From the NCBI GenBank assembly GCA_030704615.1, contig CM060732.1, forward strand, positions 28,255,053-28,319,052: DNA of 64,000 bases. The letters are read 5' to 3'. This stretch comes from Takakia lepidozioides. Taxonomy: Eukaryota > Streptophyta > Takakiopsida > Takakiales > Takakiaceae. Shown here one piece after another: positions 23,901 to 35,400 of the stretch. The position numbers and the translations under genes were made by a program. Every line of letters begins with the position of its first letter. Within the stretch, counting starts at the first letter, position 1. Below the pieces are notes generated by a model. That model saw nothing but the letters and a program-made list of their open reading frames with translations. It was not told where the DNA came from and ran no database searches.

Positions 23901-25895
23901 GTGAAGGACCGCCACCCCCGAAAGGATTTTCTCAAAAAGAATGGAGCAGGTCATGTGGGGCACATGGCGGGAGGCTCCAACAAATGTAGATTCCTATTGA
24001 TGTGCCCGGAGGTGATTACGTGGATGATGAGTTGAGGCTCTCAAGTACTATCGAGGATATCCAAAAAAATTCAGCGATAGAAAGCTGAGAGACAGTTCTA
24101 TTGTCTACAAACAATTTGCCAAAAAAAAAAAAAAAAAATGATCCTCGTTTTCTATACTTATAGGGGAAATGAGATATGGTTGGAACTTTTGAACGCCTAG
24201 AGATGAGCAGTGGTGATTCTATAAACGTTTAAAGATTATAAGAGTGTTGGGCGGATATCGAGTCATCGGGATATCAACCCGGATATCAATGTATCCGGAC
24301 CTAGAACCGGCATTTTTTTAGGACTCCGGCTCGATGCATAACCGGCAGATATGAAAATGTGAATATTCTATACCCAGTGTAACACCCTTTGGCCAATACC
24401 CAGTGGAAATCTGTCCTAAAATTAATACCCGGATGCATACTTGGATCCGTTGTTTATCATGTTGGTAATACCCAGAACCAGTGGATATCTAAAGCCAAAA
24501 AAGTTTTTATACCCGGAACCGACAAATATTGAAAAAATCCTTAAACCCACCGGGCCCAAAACGGCCGTCCGGGCCTATTTAATTGTGAATTACTCTTTTC
24601 TTTTCTTTTTTTACAGAAAGGGGAGAGGCCCTGTTACTCAGATCTAGAAATACATGCAATCCATACAAGCCCTGTCATATAGATTGTGACTTGTGACACA
24701 AGTCTTGATGGTATGGAGCCTTCTTACTCTTTCCAATCATTTAATGCAGAAATTGCCCCCAAACAGGGAAGACAATAGGAATAATGTAAGAACTTAATGG
24801 ACGCTTGCGATGTGAGCAGCCTGGGCGGCCCTATCAGATCCTCCCACCCCTCTTATCTGGGTTTACCTATTAAATATTTAAGAATCCCAATGGATTTCAA
24901 GTTGTGGTGGGTAGTGTGATGGTAAGATGATAGCATTGCAGGCGACAATGTTTTAGGTTCCATTCTTAACGAGAGGTTCTTGTATGTAAACCAGGTATTA
25001 GTATTCCAATCGGTGTAACCCTATGTAACCCCGGTCTCTCATGTAACTCTAGTTAAGTCCATTTTATACTTAGCCATATTTGGACTGAGTTACACTGAGT
25101 GGAGTTACACTCCATTTTGTATAATCCCAAGTGGAGTGATACACCTCGTCGTGTAATCCAATGTAACCCCAAGTTGGAGTTACACGCCTTGTCATGTAAC
25201 CCAGTGTAACGCCGACTGGAGTTTACACTTCTTCAGTTCCATGTCACTCTCAAGAAAGGGTGGGGAAGATTTGACATACCACAAACCGGCATACCATCCT
25301 GTCAAAGGTTGCACGTGTGCATTAAGATATTACATTATTCCTATTATCTTCCCAAAAATAGTATCTTCATTCTCTTTTTCTTTGTTCTTTTCACTTCTTC
25401 TTTTCGTGGCCACTTTACTATGAGATATGTGAGAGACTCAACTGGCCTCCCAGAAGTGATCCATTATGAGGATCAGAAACTTCAATGAAAGCAAATAGGA
25501 TAGGAGGAAATACAAGTCATTGTCTTCCTTGGGGAGAGAATATCGGTCTGCTATGGCTGGTCGACGTATTCACCATGCCATAGCATATTCATGTTTTATT
25601 CGCCGGTGAATGAATGTTTCATGAATATGGAGAATATGAATATGCCCCGCTTGGACGGGGAGAGAATATTGGTCTCATGCATAAAACTACTCATCCAAGG
25701 ATATCATTCATTTATTGATATAGACGAAATATTCCCATTAGGCATGTCTTGATCTAATTTGAAGCTTAATCGCAATTATCTGGGCTAAGCATCAAAACCC
25801 CATAGTCCTGCCTTACTAGAAAGGCAGGGCAAGTAAAAAGATGAGAAAAGATAATCTCGCCCAAGCCGGAAGGCGATACAATCTAGGGAACCTAC
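23901..25895. other. Repeat debris with a TGTAACCC minisatellite
   Basis: From 24,243, cggatat/gatatc/acccgg words resemble the interior of the hAT-like family but no second end is clear. At about 25,010-25,235 a ~45-base motif (gtaaccc...agttggagttacac) occurs about five times with drift. The rest has no supported gene. gaatatg/catattc words repeat near 25,570-25,650. Confidence 0.5.
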
Positions 25896-26603
25896 CAGTG
25901 TTGGTCTGGTATTTGGGTTTCGCCGGGTATCAACCTGGGCATCAACCCGTGTCTCTCCTAACCTAACCTACTGTTCTCTGTTCCCGTAAACATTTGTAGT
26001 ACCCTACCATAAGGTTCTCGAGTTCCCCGGCGGCCCCCCAAACCCTACCAGGCGGCGGCGGCGGTTCGGGTTCTCCTTTCCCCACCCCCTACCAGAGCTC
26101 AACTCGTCACTGCAAGTATGTTCGGGTATCATATTAATATGCACATATGTATAGATATTATGGATGCAGGGTTTCATTATGAGCGCCTCTTTATGATCTT
26201 CATTTTGCGAGACACTATGGATGCAATTCTGATTCAGTGTATAATTGTATGGGGGTTGGTATCCTATGAGATGAGCAGGTTTCCTTGTGGTTTTCTTGAT
26301 TTTTCAAATGGCCATTTGAGTAGTTCAAATGGCCATTTCAATATTGAATTTGAATTTGAATACTAGTACCATTTTTATTTTATTTTTTTAATACCATATC
26401 TGAGTTCATATTTCTAGGTTATTGACATTCAGATACCATTGCTCATATCCGGATTGATTTTCTTAACAAACCACTCTATGCATACCAGATTCATACTTGA
26501 AAAAATTAGGGGATGCATTATTGGAAAACTTACCTGGCTTAAAAAAACACTACATACCATGACCCTTCGGGTATTTCCAATTCAAGATACCAGACCAACA
26601 CTG
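25896..26603. mobile_element. hAT-type non-autonomous element (708 bp) with 8-bp target duplication
   Basis: The ends are cagtgttggtctggtat and gataccagaccaacactg, inverted copies of each other. The flanks gaacctac at 25,888-25,895 and 26,604-26,611 are identical 8-mers. The first bases are shared with the element at 18,114, so both belong to one family. The interior has no transposase frame. A further end of this family (cagtgttggactggtat) lies at 26,656, but its partner end is not clear. Confidence 0.88.
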
Positions 26604-26655
26604 GAACCTACCGGGCAGCCACCGACGGCCAAAATTGGACACACGACTAAGTAAC

Positions 26656-27180
26656 CAGTGTTGGACTGGTATCGTATTTTGAACACACCAGGCTGGTACT
26701 GGTACATAGGCCTCCGGCCAATTGTGATACCAGGGAGGTACTGGTATTGGCAAAAATCTGAGATTTGGATACCATGGTGGTATCCATAATACCCGATTTG
26801 GTGTGGTGTTTTACGGGTATCAATAGCAAGAGTTTTTAGAAATCGATACCAGGGTATTATCAATACTGGTCTGGTATAAAAAAAACTCATGATATGTGAA
26901 ATATTGAAAGGCCCACTTCTCATATAAATGTGTACAAGCATGCTTCTCATTGATTTTATTCCTAAAAGTATTCCTCGAGTTCCTCAGAGTATTGATACCT
27001 AGGTTTTCCTCACAAACATGGATATGGTAGTGGTGTCAGGTACCAGCTTTTCAACCAGTCTAGCTTTTCAACCACCTACCAGACTCGTAGGGTATGGTCC
27101 ACAGTATTAGGAAGCAGATACCGGGTCAATATGGGTATATGCTAGGTATTGGCATGAGGTGATACCAGACTGCAACTAAC
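26656..27180. mobile_element. Degenerate hAT-family relative, right end unclear
   Basis: It starts cagtgttggactggtat and is full of ataccag/ctggtat words. A possible end, gataccagactgc near 27,163, is only a partial match and no matching 8-mers flank it. It is probably an older copy of the family at 18,114 and 25,896. Confidence 0.5.
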
Positions 27181-27345
27181 CACCCAAACTGGGCTAGCCA
27201 AAGACAGAAGAAATGAGAAGGAAATGAAATGGTACTTTATAACGTTCGTGAAAAGCTCAAAGAGCTTATGGGACAAAATGGAAAACGAACATGAGAGAGC
27301 CACAAAAAACCAAAAGCAACAACTACTCAAAGGGATTGTCTAAGG
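27150..27345 (-). repeat. LINE 3'-end-like repeat, minus-strand copy
   Basis: On the minus strand this contains the word string tcccataagctctttgagc, followed by acgttataaagtaccatttc. The same string lies in the plus strand at about 32,405, 33,760, 34,110 and 35,185 within AAO copy B introns. It appears to be the 3' part of a dispersed retroposon. Confidence 0.6.
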
Positions 27346-28171
27346 GTCAAAGCCTCGTGCAGGTAAGCTACCACGCATTTCTGACCTCATAGTGGAAAAC
27401 TTCAGTGAGAGATTGAGTTCAGACAGTGGAATCTCCCGCAGATCTGGTAATATAGAGGGCAATAAAAGAAGAAGTGTTCTTCAAGTTCCAATTTTTTGGT
27501 TGCGCCCGGTCAAAGTTGGGCATAAGCGGCGGTCATCCTGTTGCAGGTTTTCCCATCTGCCAGTCTTGACTCTCTATCCGTAGATTGTGGGAGCCCACCC
27601 TGAATCGCCCCAATGCCCTAAGAAGGCCGAAGGGCCCTCACAATGAAGACCAGACAAAAAGGAAGCAACAGCGGAAGCATCCAAGAGTGAACGATCCATC
27701 AGCATCTCCTCATATGGGCTTTGATACTAGGATTGCGGTTCCTCTTGTGTTTCCAATCAACCTCATCTTCCTGCTTCCAAAGGTGAAGGCCAAGGGTTAG
27801 CTTGGCCACCAAATGTCGGGATGGAAGGTGCAAAAGTCGCCCTTTCTGGAACAGATGACTCCCCTCCTTTTTCAGATCTGCTTCAATTTTTACTAAAATT
27901 TATGCCATAGAATGGCGCGTGTCTGGACTGCCATAATTGCTAAGTTGTCTCATCAGACAAGCAAGGGGGTCCGGTTTTGATGAAGGTACTTCACACATGT
28001 GTGTGAGGGTGAGTCCCCACATTCACCGGTCCTTTTTTTTCAGGGCCTGGGGATTGTCCTCCAAAGTGGCACATGAGTGCATGAGGGAGGGTAGGCATGT
28101 ACGGTGTTCTTAAAAAGCTGATTTTCTCACAGTTAAACCATTTTTCACTACAAGGGTCCTATATTTAGGAA
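27346..28171. other. Spacer before AAO copy B, no gene seen
   Basis: Short frames at 27,392-27,800 are not supported by family resemblance. Nothing else is recognised up to the start of the duplicated block at 28,172. Confidence 0.4.
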
Positions 28172-30013
28172 GGCACTGGGCGTGGAAGGCTTAATATCCG
28201 CCCAACACTGGATATTACTAACACCGCCTGGATATTACCGAAATTCGAAGGCTGCGTCACACCCAGACGTCAATGCCACAACCGTTGACTCCTCGCTCCT
28301 CACCATCTATCTCGTCTAATTCGAACGCCACCATCTCTGTGTAGTTAGTGCGCTCTGCAACTCATCAGAGATCATCACGGCTGCAGTGTGGAGGACGGAC
28401 CGAGCTGAAAAGGAGATGGGGAAGCCTAGCGTTGCTGAGGCGGGGAGCAGGACCCTGGTGTTTGCGTTGAATGGAAAGCGTGTGGAGTTGGCCAACGTGG
28501 ACCCTGCCACCACGCTTCTCTACTACATTCGCACGCACACACCCCTCCGCGGCACCAAGCGCGGATGTGGGGAAGTTGAAGATGCATCTTTGCTCCCTTT
28601 TCATGCTGTTGTTAACTGTTCGAGGTCAAATCACACTGTGCCTAGTAAATTGTCACTTGAGCGTCTTGAATAACTGCGTGTCTCTGTGAACGATGCGCTG
28701 AAGTGATAGTCTGAAATGAACAAATTCTACGATTTCCTGCATGTTCTTATTGCTAAATTTGCGGATTTGAAGCTGTAGGTTGAAATCACGGACCCACGTC
28801 GGCGAACCTTAGCACTCTTTTGGAACTCCCAGTGCATGCTCTGTGTGGTACACGCCAATTGCGGACTCTGGGTGAACTGTACTTCGTTCGAAACCTTAGC
28901 TGAATTCGACAATTCAAAATCTGTCTCAACATCACGCCCGTTTCATCTAATCAGAGTGTAATTTATGTGATCTGTGATTCCCTGTATCCTTAATGGTTCG
29001 TACCTGCAGGTGGCTGCGGCGCTTGTGTCGTTCTTCTCTCCAGGTACAATTCAAGCACCAAGCAAGTGGAAGAGCTCACTATCAACTCCTGCCTCACTCT
29101 CCTTTGCTCCATTGATGGCTGTGCAATCACGACGACTGAAGGGCTTGGGAGCTTACGCGATGGACGTCATGCTATTCATAAACGGCTCTCCGGTTTTCAT
29201 GCTTCCCAATGTGGATTCTGCACCCCAGGGATGACCATGGCCATCTATGGATGCCTGAGGAACCAACAAGCGAAGAATTCTAGCTGCATCTCGGGGCCCA
29301 CGAAAGAAAGCTCGCAAAGCAATGGTACAGGTTTATGTAACAAGGCCTATGCTGTTCCAGGTCTCACTGTTGAGAAAGCTGAGAAAGCTGTTTCTGGCAA
29401 TCTGTGTCGCTGCACCGGGTACAGACCCATTCTCGATGCTTGCAAGAGTTTTGCTTGTGATGTGGATCTGGAAGATCTGGGGCTAAATTCCTTTCAGGCA
29501 AATAACCTGTCGGGAGGCCCAGGTCAGCTTCCGCAGTACGATCCATCAGCGGACCCCATATTTCCAAAGTTTCTCCTTGAAGATTTAGAGGCAAAGGCGA
29601 TACCCAGGAAACAAGACGACGAACCTCACGATCAGTTGCGATTCCGACATGTTGACACAAGCCCAGACGAAGGGGAAAAGGACCGTCTGTGGGTCAGCCC
29701 CAGAAATCTGGCAGAAGTTTTTTCTTCCTTGAAATTGTACCAGGGTAAACGTAATGTGAGACTTGTTGTGGGGAACACCAGCTCTGGAATCTTCAAAGAC
29801 ATAAAACCTGAAGTCTTCATTGACATAAGCAAGGTATACGTTTGCACTCAGCCCATTCTGGCCTTAGACTAGCAAGTGTTTCGAGGAATTGTGTTCATCC
29901 ATGGCTGGCTGAAATGGTTGGGCTGTTGATTAGATGGTGGAGGGGGTATTATATGAGTCAGAATGCCTGGCACCCCTGTTCCTGTCTATGGATCTCATTC
30001 TGATGATGCATCA

Positions 30014-30255
30014 GAAAAGCCCAGGCCCTCCTGAGGCCTAGTTTTTGGGCAAATCACACACAGCAGATTGATGCTTGTGTGAAGGGATTTCTAGAGGATA
30101 TCTGGAAAACCCGGATTAATTCTTTATATGAAGGTAAGTCTTACTACCAACGTCAGCCCCTGACAGAGGTAGATTCTGTTCCTTTTGTTCCCGCTCAAAC
30201 TGGGCACGGGGTCAATGGCCACAAGGCTACGGCAAACAACGTCTTATGAGTACAA
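30014..30255 (+). mobile_element. 5'-truncated LINE in AAO copy B intron 2, with 15-bp target duplication
   Basis: The 3' end of the LINE family at 57-58 kb (FLEDIWKTRINSLYEG, then PFVPAQTGHGVNGHKA) is inserted here. The flanks tctgatgatgcatca at 29,999-30,013 and 30,256-30,270 are identical, the mark of target-primed reverse transcription. The copy ends in cttatgagtacaa without a long poly-A. Confidence 0.9.
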
Positions 30256-31744
30256 TCTGATGATGCATCAAAGACCACAGGGGCTTTTATCAGTATGCAA
30301 ACAGGGTCTGCTCCTTCTTTGTCTCCTGGAAGTGCCTACAGCCTGAGACAAGCATGGCAGTCAAAGTCCTCAGGTTTGATGTCTGGGCCAGTCAGGCCTG
30401 GAAACATGATAGAGACAGGCATTTGGGGAGCACCCCTTCCTCTTCTGGAATCAGGGTGTCACTGAAAGATTCTTTGAAAGTAGCGGCTTCTTCCTTCACA
30501 CATGTAAAGGGACTACATGATGCAAACATTGTACTCTTGTGTAAACAGGTACCTGAGCTGCTCTCTGTTCATCAAGGTTCTCATGGAATTGAAGTGGGTG
30601 CAGCTGTAAGCATTGCCAAACTCATTGACCTTTTGGAAGACTTTGCACCCCTCAGCCCCATCTCTGGCGTAAATCAGACACAGGAAAATGGTAAAGCAAA
30701 TGGAGGCACCCTGTCTTATGGGGAGAATGTGAGCAACTCCATACGTCTTGCTCTGGCAACTCACCTCAAGCAATTGGCCACAGGACATGTGCGCAACTGG
30801 GGGAGTGTGGGGGGTAATTTGGTGATGGCCCAGCAGTACTCTTTTGATTCAGATCTAGCCACCATCCTCCTTGGAGCTGGGGTCAAAGTTAAAATTGTCT
30901 CAGAGGGAAAAACACATCCCATTATTGAATCTCTGAATCTGGACGAGTTTCTTGCAAAAGGGTTGCTGGATGATGGGAGTTTGTTGCAGTCAATTTGGAT
31001 TCCGCTTGAGGATGAGGGTCCAGTTAGCAATGGTCATTTTGTCATCAATGGTTCAGTCAATGGGAATGGGAAGGTCAGTGACGCTTCCAGTGACTCCAAA
31101 GTGGTGTTCAAGACCTTCCGGGCCTCACCACGGCCTATGGGCAATGCTGTCTCCTACGTGAATGCAGCTTTCTTTGCCCGTGTCTCTGACAATGGAGCAG
31201 GAAATGTGATCCAGAAGGTTCGGTTGGCATATGGTGCATTTGGGACAAAGCATGCCATTCGTGCACTGAAAGTTGAAGAGTTGATTACCAGCAAAGTTCT
31301 GACCCCAAGCCTGCTGCTGGAGGCTGTTTCTTTATTGAAGAAAGATGTTGTTCCGCGTGTTGGGACAACCAAGGCAGAGTTTCGTGTAAGCTCGGCTGTC
31401 GGGTTTCTGTTCGAATTTCTCAATCCTCTCCTCCCAGTCAATACCTCACCTACAAGGCAACCGACTATGGTAAGTGATCGGAGCCCCAGCACCTGCAATT
31501 TTATTATAATCTCCTTTTTCCAGTGCCTGTTGTTGTAGACGAGATTGTTTTCTTCAAATGGCATGGGAGAATTTTGGGAATTCTTTGAGGATGAAATTTC
31601 TGAACCAGCTGGAAGGAAAGGAATCCACATCCATGTTTCCGGTAGGAAAGATGAAGCTATTCAATGGAATGGGTACTCATGGCCCTAGACCTGAAAGTAT
31701 GAAAGACTAGATCACTATGTGCACCTCTCTTTGCTAGTTGGAGA

Positions 31745-31812
31745 TTTCCGCTCAAACTGGGCGCGGGGTCAATGGCCACAAGGCTACGGCAAACAACGTC
31801 TTATGAGTACAT
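31745..31812 (+). mobile_element. 68-bp LINE 3' end in AAO copy B intron 3, with 17-bp target duplication
   Basis: The sequence from tttccgctcaaactggg to cttatgagtaca is the last part of the same LINE. The flanks tctttgctagttggaga (31,728-31,744 and 31,813-31,829) are identical. It is one of the shortest truncated copies one could recognise. Confidence 0.85.
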
Positions 31813-32205
31813 TCTTTGCTAGTTGGAGAAGCTTGAGTCAAGCTTGTGGCCATCCAGTGTTGTTCACAGTTTGGAGTTAGTATGAAATTGGTGGCATGTC
31901 GTATACAGCTTTCCTGAAAGTCTCTGGTAGGGCTGAGTTCTCTCAAGGTTCATCTCCACTTCTGAAGGAGCATTTTGAGATGAGGCATCTTGCTGTCGTC
32001 CTGTCCCTCTTCTTCTGTGCACCGTTAAAACTATGCAGAGGATGTATGGCCACAAGGTGCAGCAAGCAATGTATAAGGATCAAAATTTTCTTGCTTCTGG
32101 TTTCGCAGGCCCGTCACAGCGGAAGGCAGATCATCACGGTGACTGATGAGCATTTCCCAGTAAACCAACCTGCACCCAAGGTTTTTGCTGAACTCCAAGC
32201 ATCTG

Positions 32206-32480
32206 GTACCCTCTCTTGCCCTCTATACTACGAGATCCGTGGGAGATTCCACTGTTTATTCAGTGGAACCCAAACTCTCACTGATGTCTTTCACTATGAG
32301 GATCAAAAATGCTTGGCAGCCTACCTACACGAGGCCTTCACCCTTAGACAATCGCTAGAACATTAATTGTGGTTTCTGGATTTGTTCCTCTCTCATGTTT
32401 TCTTCCATTTTGTCCCATAAGCTCTACGAGCTTTCCGCGGACGTTATAAAGCACCATTTCCATTTCCATTTCTCTTGGTG
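32206..32480 (+). repeat. Retroposon 3'-end repeat in AAO copy B intron 4
   Basis: It contains ctatactacgagatccgtggg, then a frame with FHYEDQKCLAAYLHEA, and further on the cataagctctacgagc word. Related pieces are at 33,890-34,195, 34,880-35,265 and, in copy A, 15,370-15,490. The frame with HCPLYYEIRGRF-like and SREIESEESFFFQCPLY words (34,925-34,996) looks like the C-terminal zinc-knuckle region of another LINE. Confidence 0.6.
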
Positions 32481-35400
32481 TAACTATGCCCATCCTTGTG
32501 TTCTTGTACTGTAGTTAAGGTTCCTCCAAATGGCACTACTTAAGGCTTTGGCCTGTCCAGGATGGCAGGGTCAAACATTCTGAAAGGAAATGTTTTGGAT
32601 TTCTTATTGCAGGAGAAGCTATATATGTTGACGATATTCCATCACCAGAGAATTGCCTACACGCTGCATTTGTATATAGTGAGGAGCCCTTGGCGAAGAT
32701 AAAGGGTGTGACTGCAAATTCCGCCCTGGGGTCTGTAGGTGCAGTGGCGTATGTCTCTGCTAGTGACATTCCCCCTGGCGGAAAGAATGTGGGAGTTGCA
32801 CATGCCTTCAGTACAGAGACCCTCTTTGCTACAGATCTTGTGGAGTGTGTCGGTCAACTTTTGGGAGTTGTGGTACTTTCCACTAACCTGAAGTACAAGA
32901 TTGCTATACTTTGGGAGGGTGGCCAGGAGGAAGAGGGTGCTAGAGCTGCGTGGGGGAGATTGCTTCACTTCAAAGTTTGCCTTTTAACAGTCTTGGGAGA
33001 ACTGCCATCACTATACGAAAGCATAGAATGAAGCTGGTATCTCGTGACCCCACCTTAAGCAGACGTGCAGATGTCAATTCAAATTAGCAGATTTGTCTGG
33101 AGAGTGGACTCTCACATCACCCAATCTCGCACTCATTTCAGGAAAAGAGCAGGAAGATTCAGGACTGCAAAATAATATTGACAAAATTATGTCTCCCCCT
33201 CAATACTGTTGTAACATGGGATATAGTGCGTTTGTCTTGGCAGGTTGCAGACACATATGACCATGCTAGAACTGCTGCAGCCAAAGTCAGCATAGACTAC
33301 GATACACATAGTGTTGGACCCGCTGTCCTCTCTGTGGAGGATGCGGTCTCTCAAAAATCCTTATTTGATCCCCACTGGTATGTAGCCCCTGAGCTGCACC
33401 CTGTAGGAGATGTCGCAAAGGGTCTTGCAGAGGCGGACTTCAAGATTGAAGGGGCTGAGGTAAGTATTTTTCAAGCCATCATCACTCTCTCTTGCATGGC
33501 TAGGTGAGCAGTTTAGGAATCCCCCTTATGTTTTTAAGTATGTGTCAAGGAATGAACACTCAACCATCTGTAACAAGATGGTCGTTGGCTCTGCACTACT
33601 TGGAATTTGGGGTGCTCTAGTCTCATACACACTGGTGAAACCCCATGGAGGATATGTTCCCCTGGGATGAGACCCTCAAGGGTGCCATAGGCAATATTTG
33701 GAAGAACGGTTTATGATTACACTATCTCTCTCTTGCTCTCTTACTCTCTTCTCTCTTGCGGACGTTATGAAGTACCATTTCATTTCATTTCTCTCTTGCT
33801 CAACACACACACGCACATTACCTGCAACGGGAGGACCACCTATGTCCAGCTTGCATAGGGCGCAGCAGGGAAAATTGAAACTGAAGAACAGTTCTTCTAT
33901 TGCCCTCTATACTACGAGATCCGTGGGAGATTCCACTGTTTATTACGTGGAACCCAATCTCTCACTGAAGTCTTCCACTATGAGGATCAGAAATGCCTGG
34001 CGCTTACCTGCACGAGGCCTTCACCCTTAGACAATCACTCGAACAACAGTTCTTATTCTTGGCTTTGGTTTTGTTTCCTCTCTCAGGTTTTCTTCCATTT
34101 TGTCCCATAAGCTCTATGAGCTTTCCACGGACGTTATAAAGCACCATTTCATTGCATTTCTCTCTTGCTCAACCCACACACGCACATTACTAATGCTTTT
34201 TGTTAGGAGGATTTCATTTTGTTCAACCAGAATTGTCAGCAGTTCTGTTATTTGCACTGGTTTTATTTTAAGCACAGGGGTTGTTGAAACCAAATTTGAT
34301 GTGGGACATTGTACAGGTATCCACACCATCCCAGAATCATTTTTACATGGAGACACAAACAGCTCTAGTTGTGCCAGATGAGGATGGATGCTTTGTGGTG
34401 TACTGCTGTACCCAGGTCCCTGAGACTGTGCAAGTGACCGTAGCTGCCTGCCTAGGACTTCCTGTGCACAACGTCCGTGTCATTACTCGCCGACTTGGTG
34501 GTGCATTTGGAGGCAAAGCGTTTCGGAACATGCCTGTGAGAGCCATTAACTTGCTTTTGATTTAGTCCTGTATAGATTTGTCTGTCATGTGTCCCCTCCA
34601 AACCCCCCAGTCAAATTTCCATCCAAATTGTGCACGGGGTCCTGTGTCCGAATCACAGGGGCTTCGAAGATAGTCAATCAGTACCCGTCTCTAAGCTCCT
34701 TTGGGCCTACCAGTGGAAAGTGCTTTGTTGCAAAAACAATTAAACTGCCTATCTGGATACATTCTCGAGCAGTCCTCCATGCCGATAGAATCTTGCGGCC
34801 GGATTACCTGTCTGCAGCTCTATCTCCCTCTTTCCCAAGTGCACTGTGGAGGTTTAGGGGGGGCTCCCGCAGTTTGTGGAAAGAGACTGGTAGGTGGGAA
34901 AATCTGCAACACGAAGACCGACTATGCTCCGCTTGTGCTGGGAACTCCAGGGAAATTGAAAGTGAAGAATCTTTCTTCTTTCAGTGCCCTTTATACTAAG
35001 AGATCCGTGGGAGATTCAACTGTTTATTCTCGGATACCCAATCTCTCACAGGTCTTCCATTATGAGGATCAGAAATGCTTTGCAGCTTACCACTTGAAGC
35101 ATTGACTCTTTGGCAATCCCTTGAGCTTTAGTTGCTTTTGGGCTGTTTTTGTCCCCTCTCTCTTTCTTGTTTCTTGTTTTCTCTTGTCCCATAAGCTCTT
35201 TGAACTTCCTGCAGACGTTATAAAATACCTTTTCATTTCATTTCTGTCTCTCATTGGGCAACATTTGGTGTAGTCTGCTGTGGGTTTCTTCTTATTCTAC
35301 TTCATCCCATGGCACTAGGGGATCTCATCCTCTCTCAGAGTGTGCTACAACTAACATCAAGTGTTTTGAATGCAATCTACCATTCCTCGTTGAATCCTGT

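Noticed and set aside
24243-28210. One 4-kb hAT element between agtgttgggcggatat and atatccgcccaacactg
   Set aside because: The ends match, but the flanking 8-mers differ and the interval holds other complete elements, so the ends probably belong to different decayed copies.
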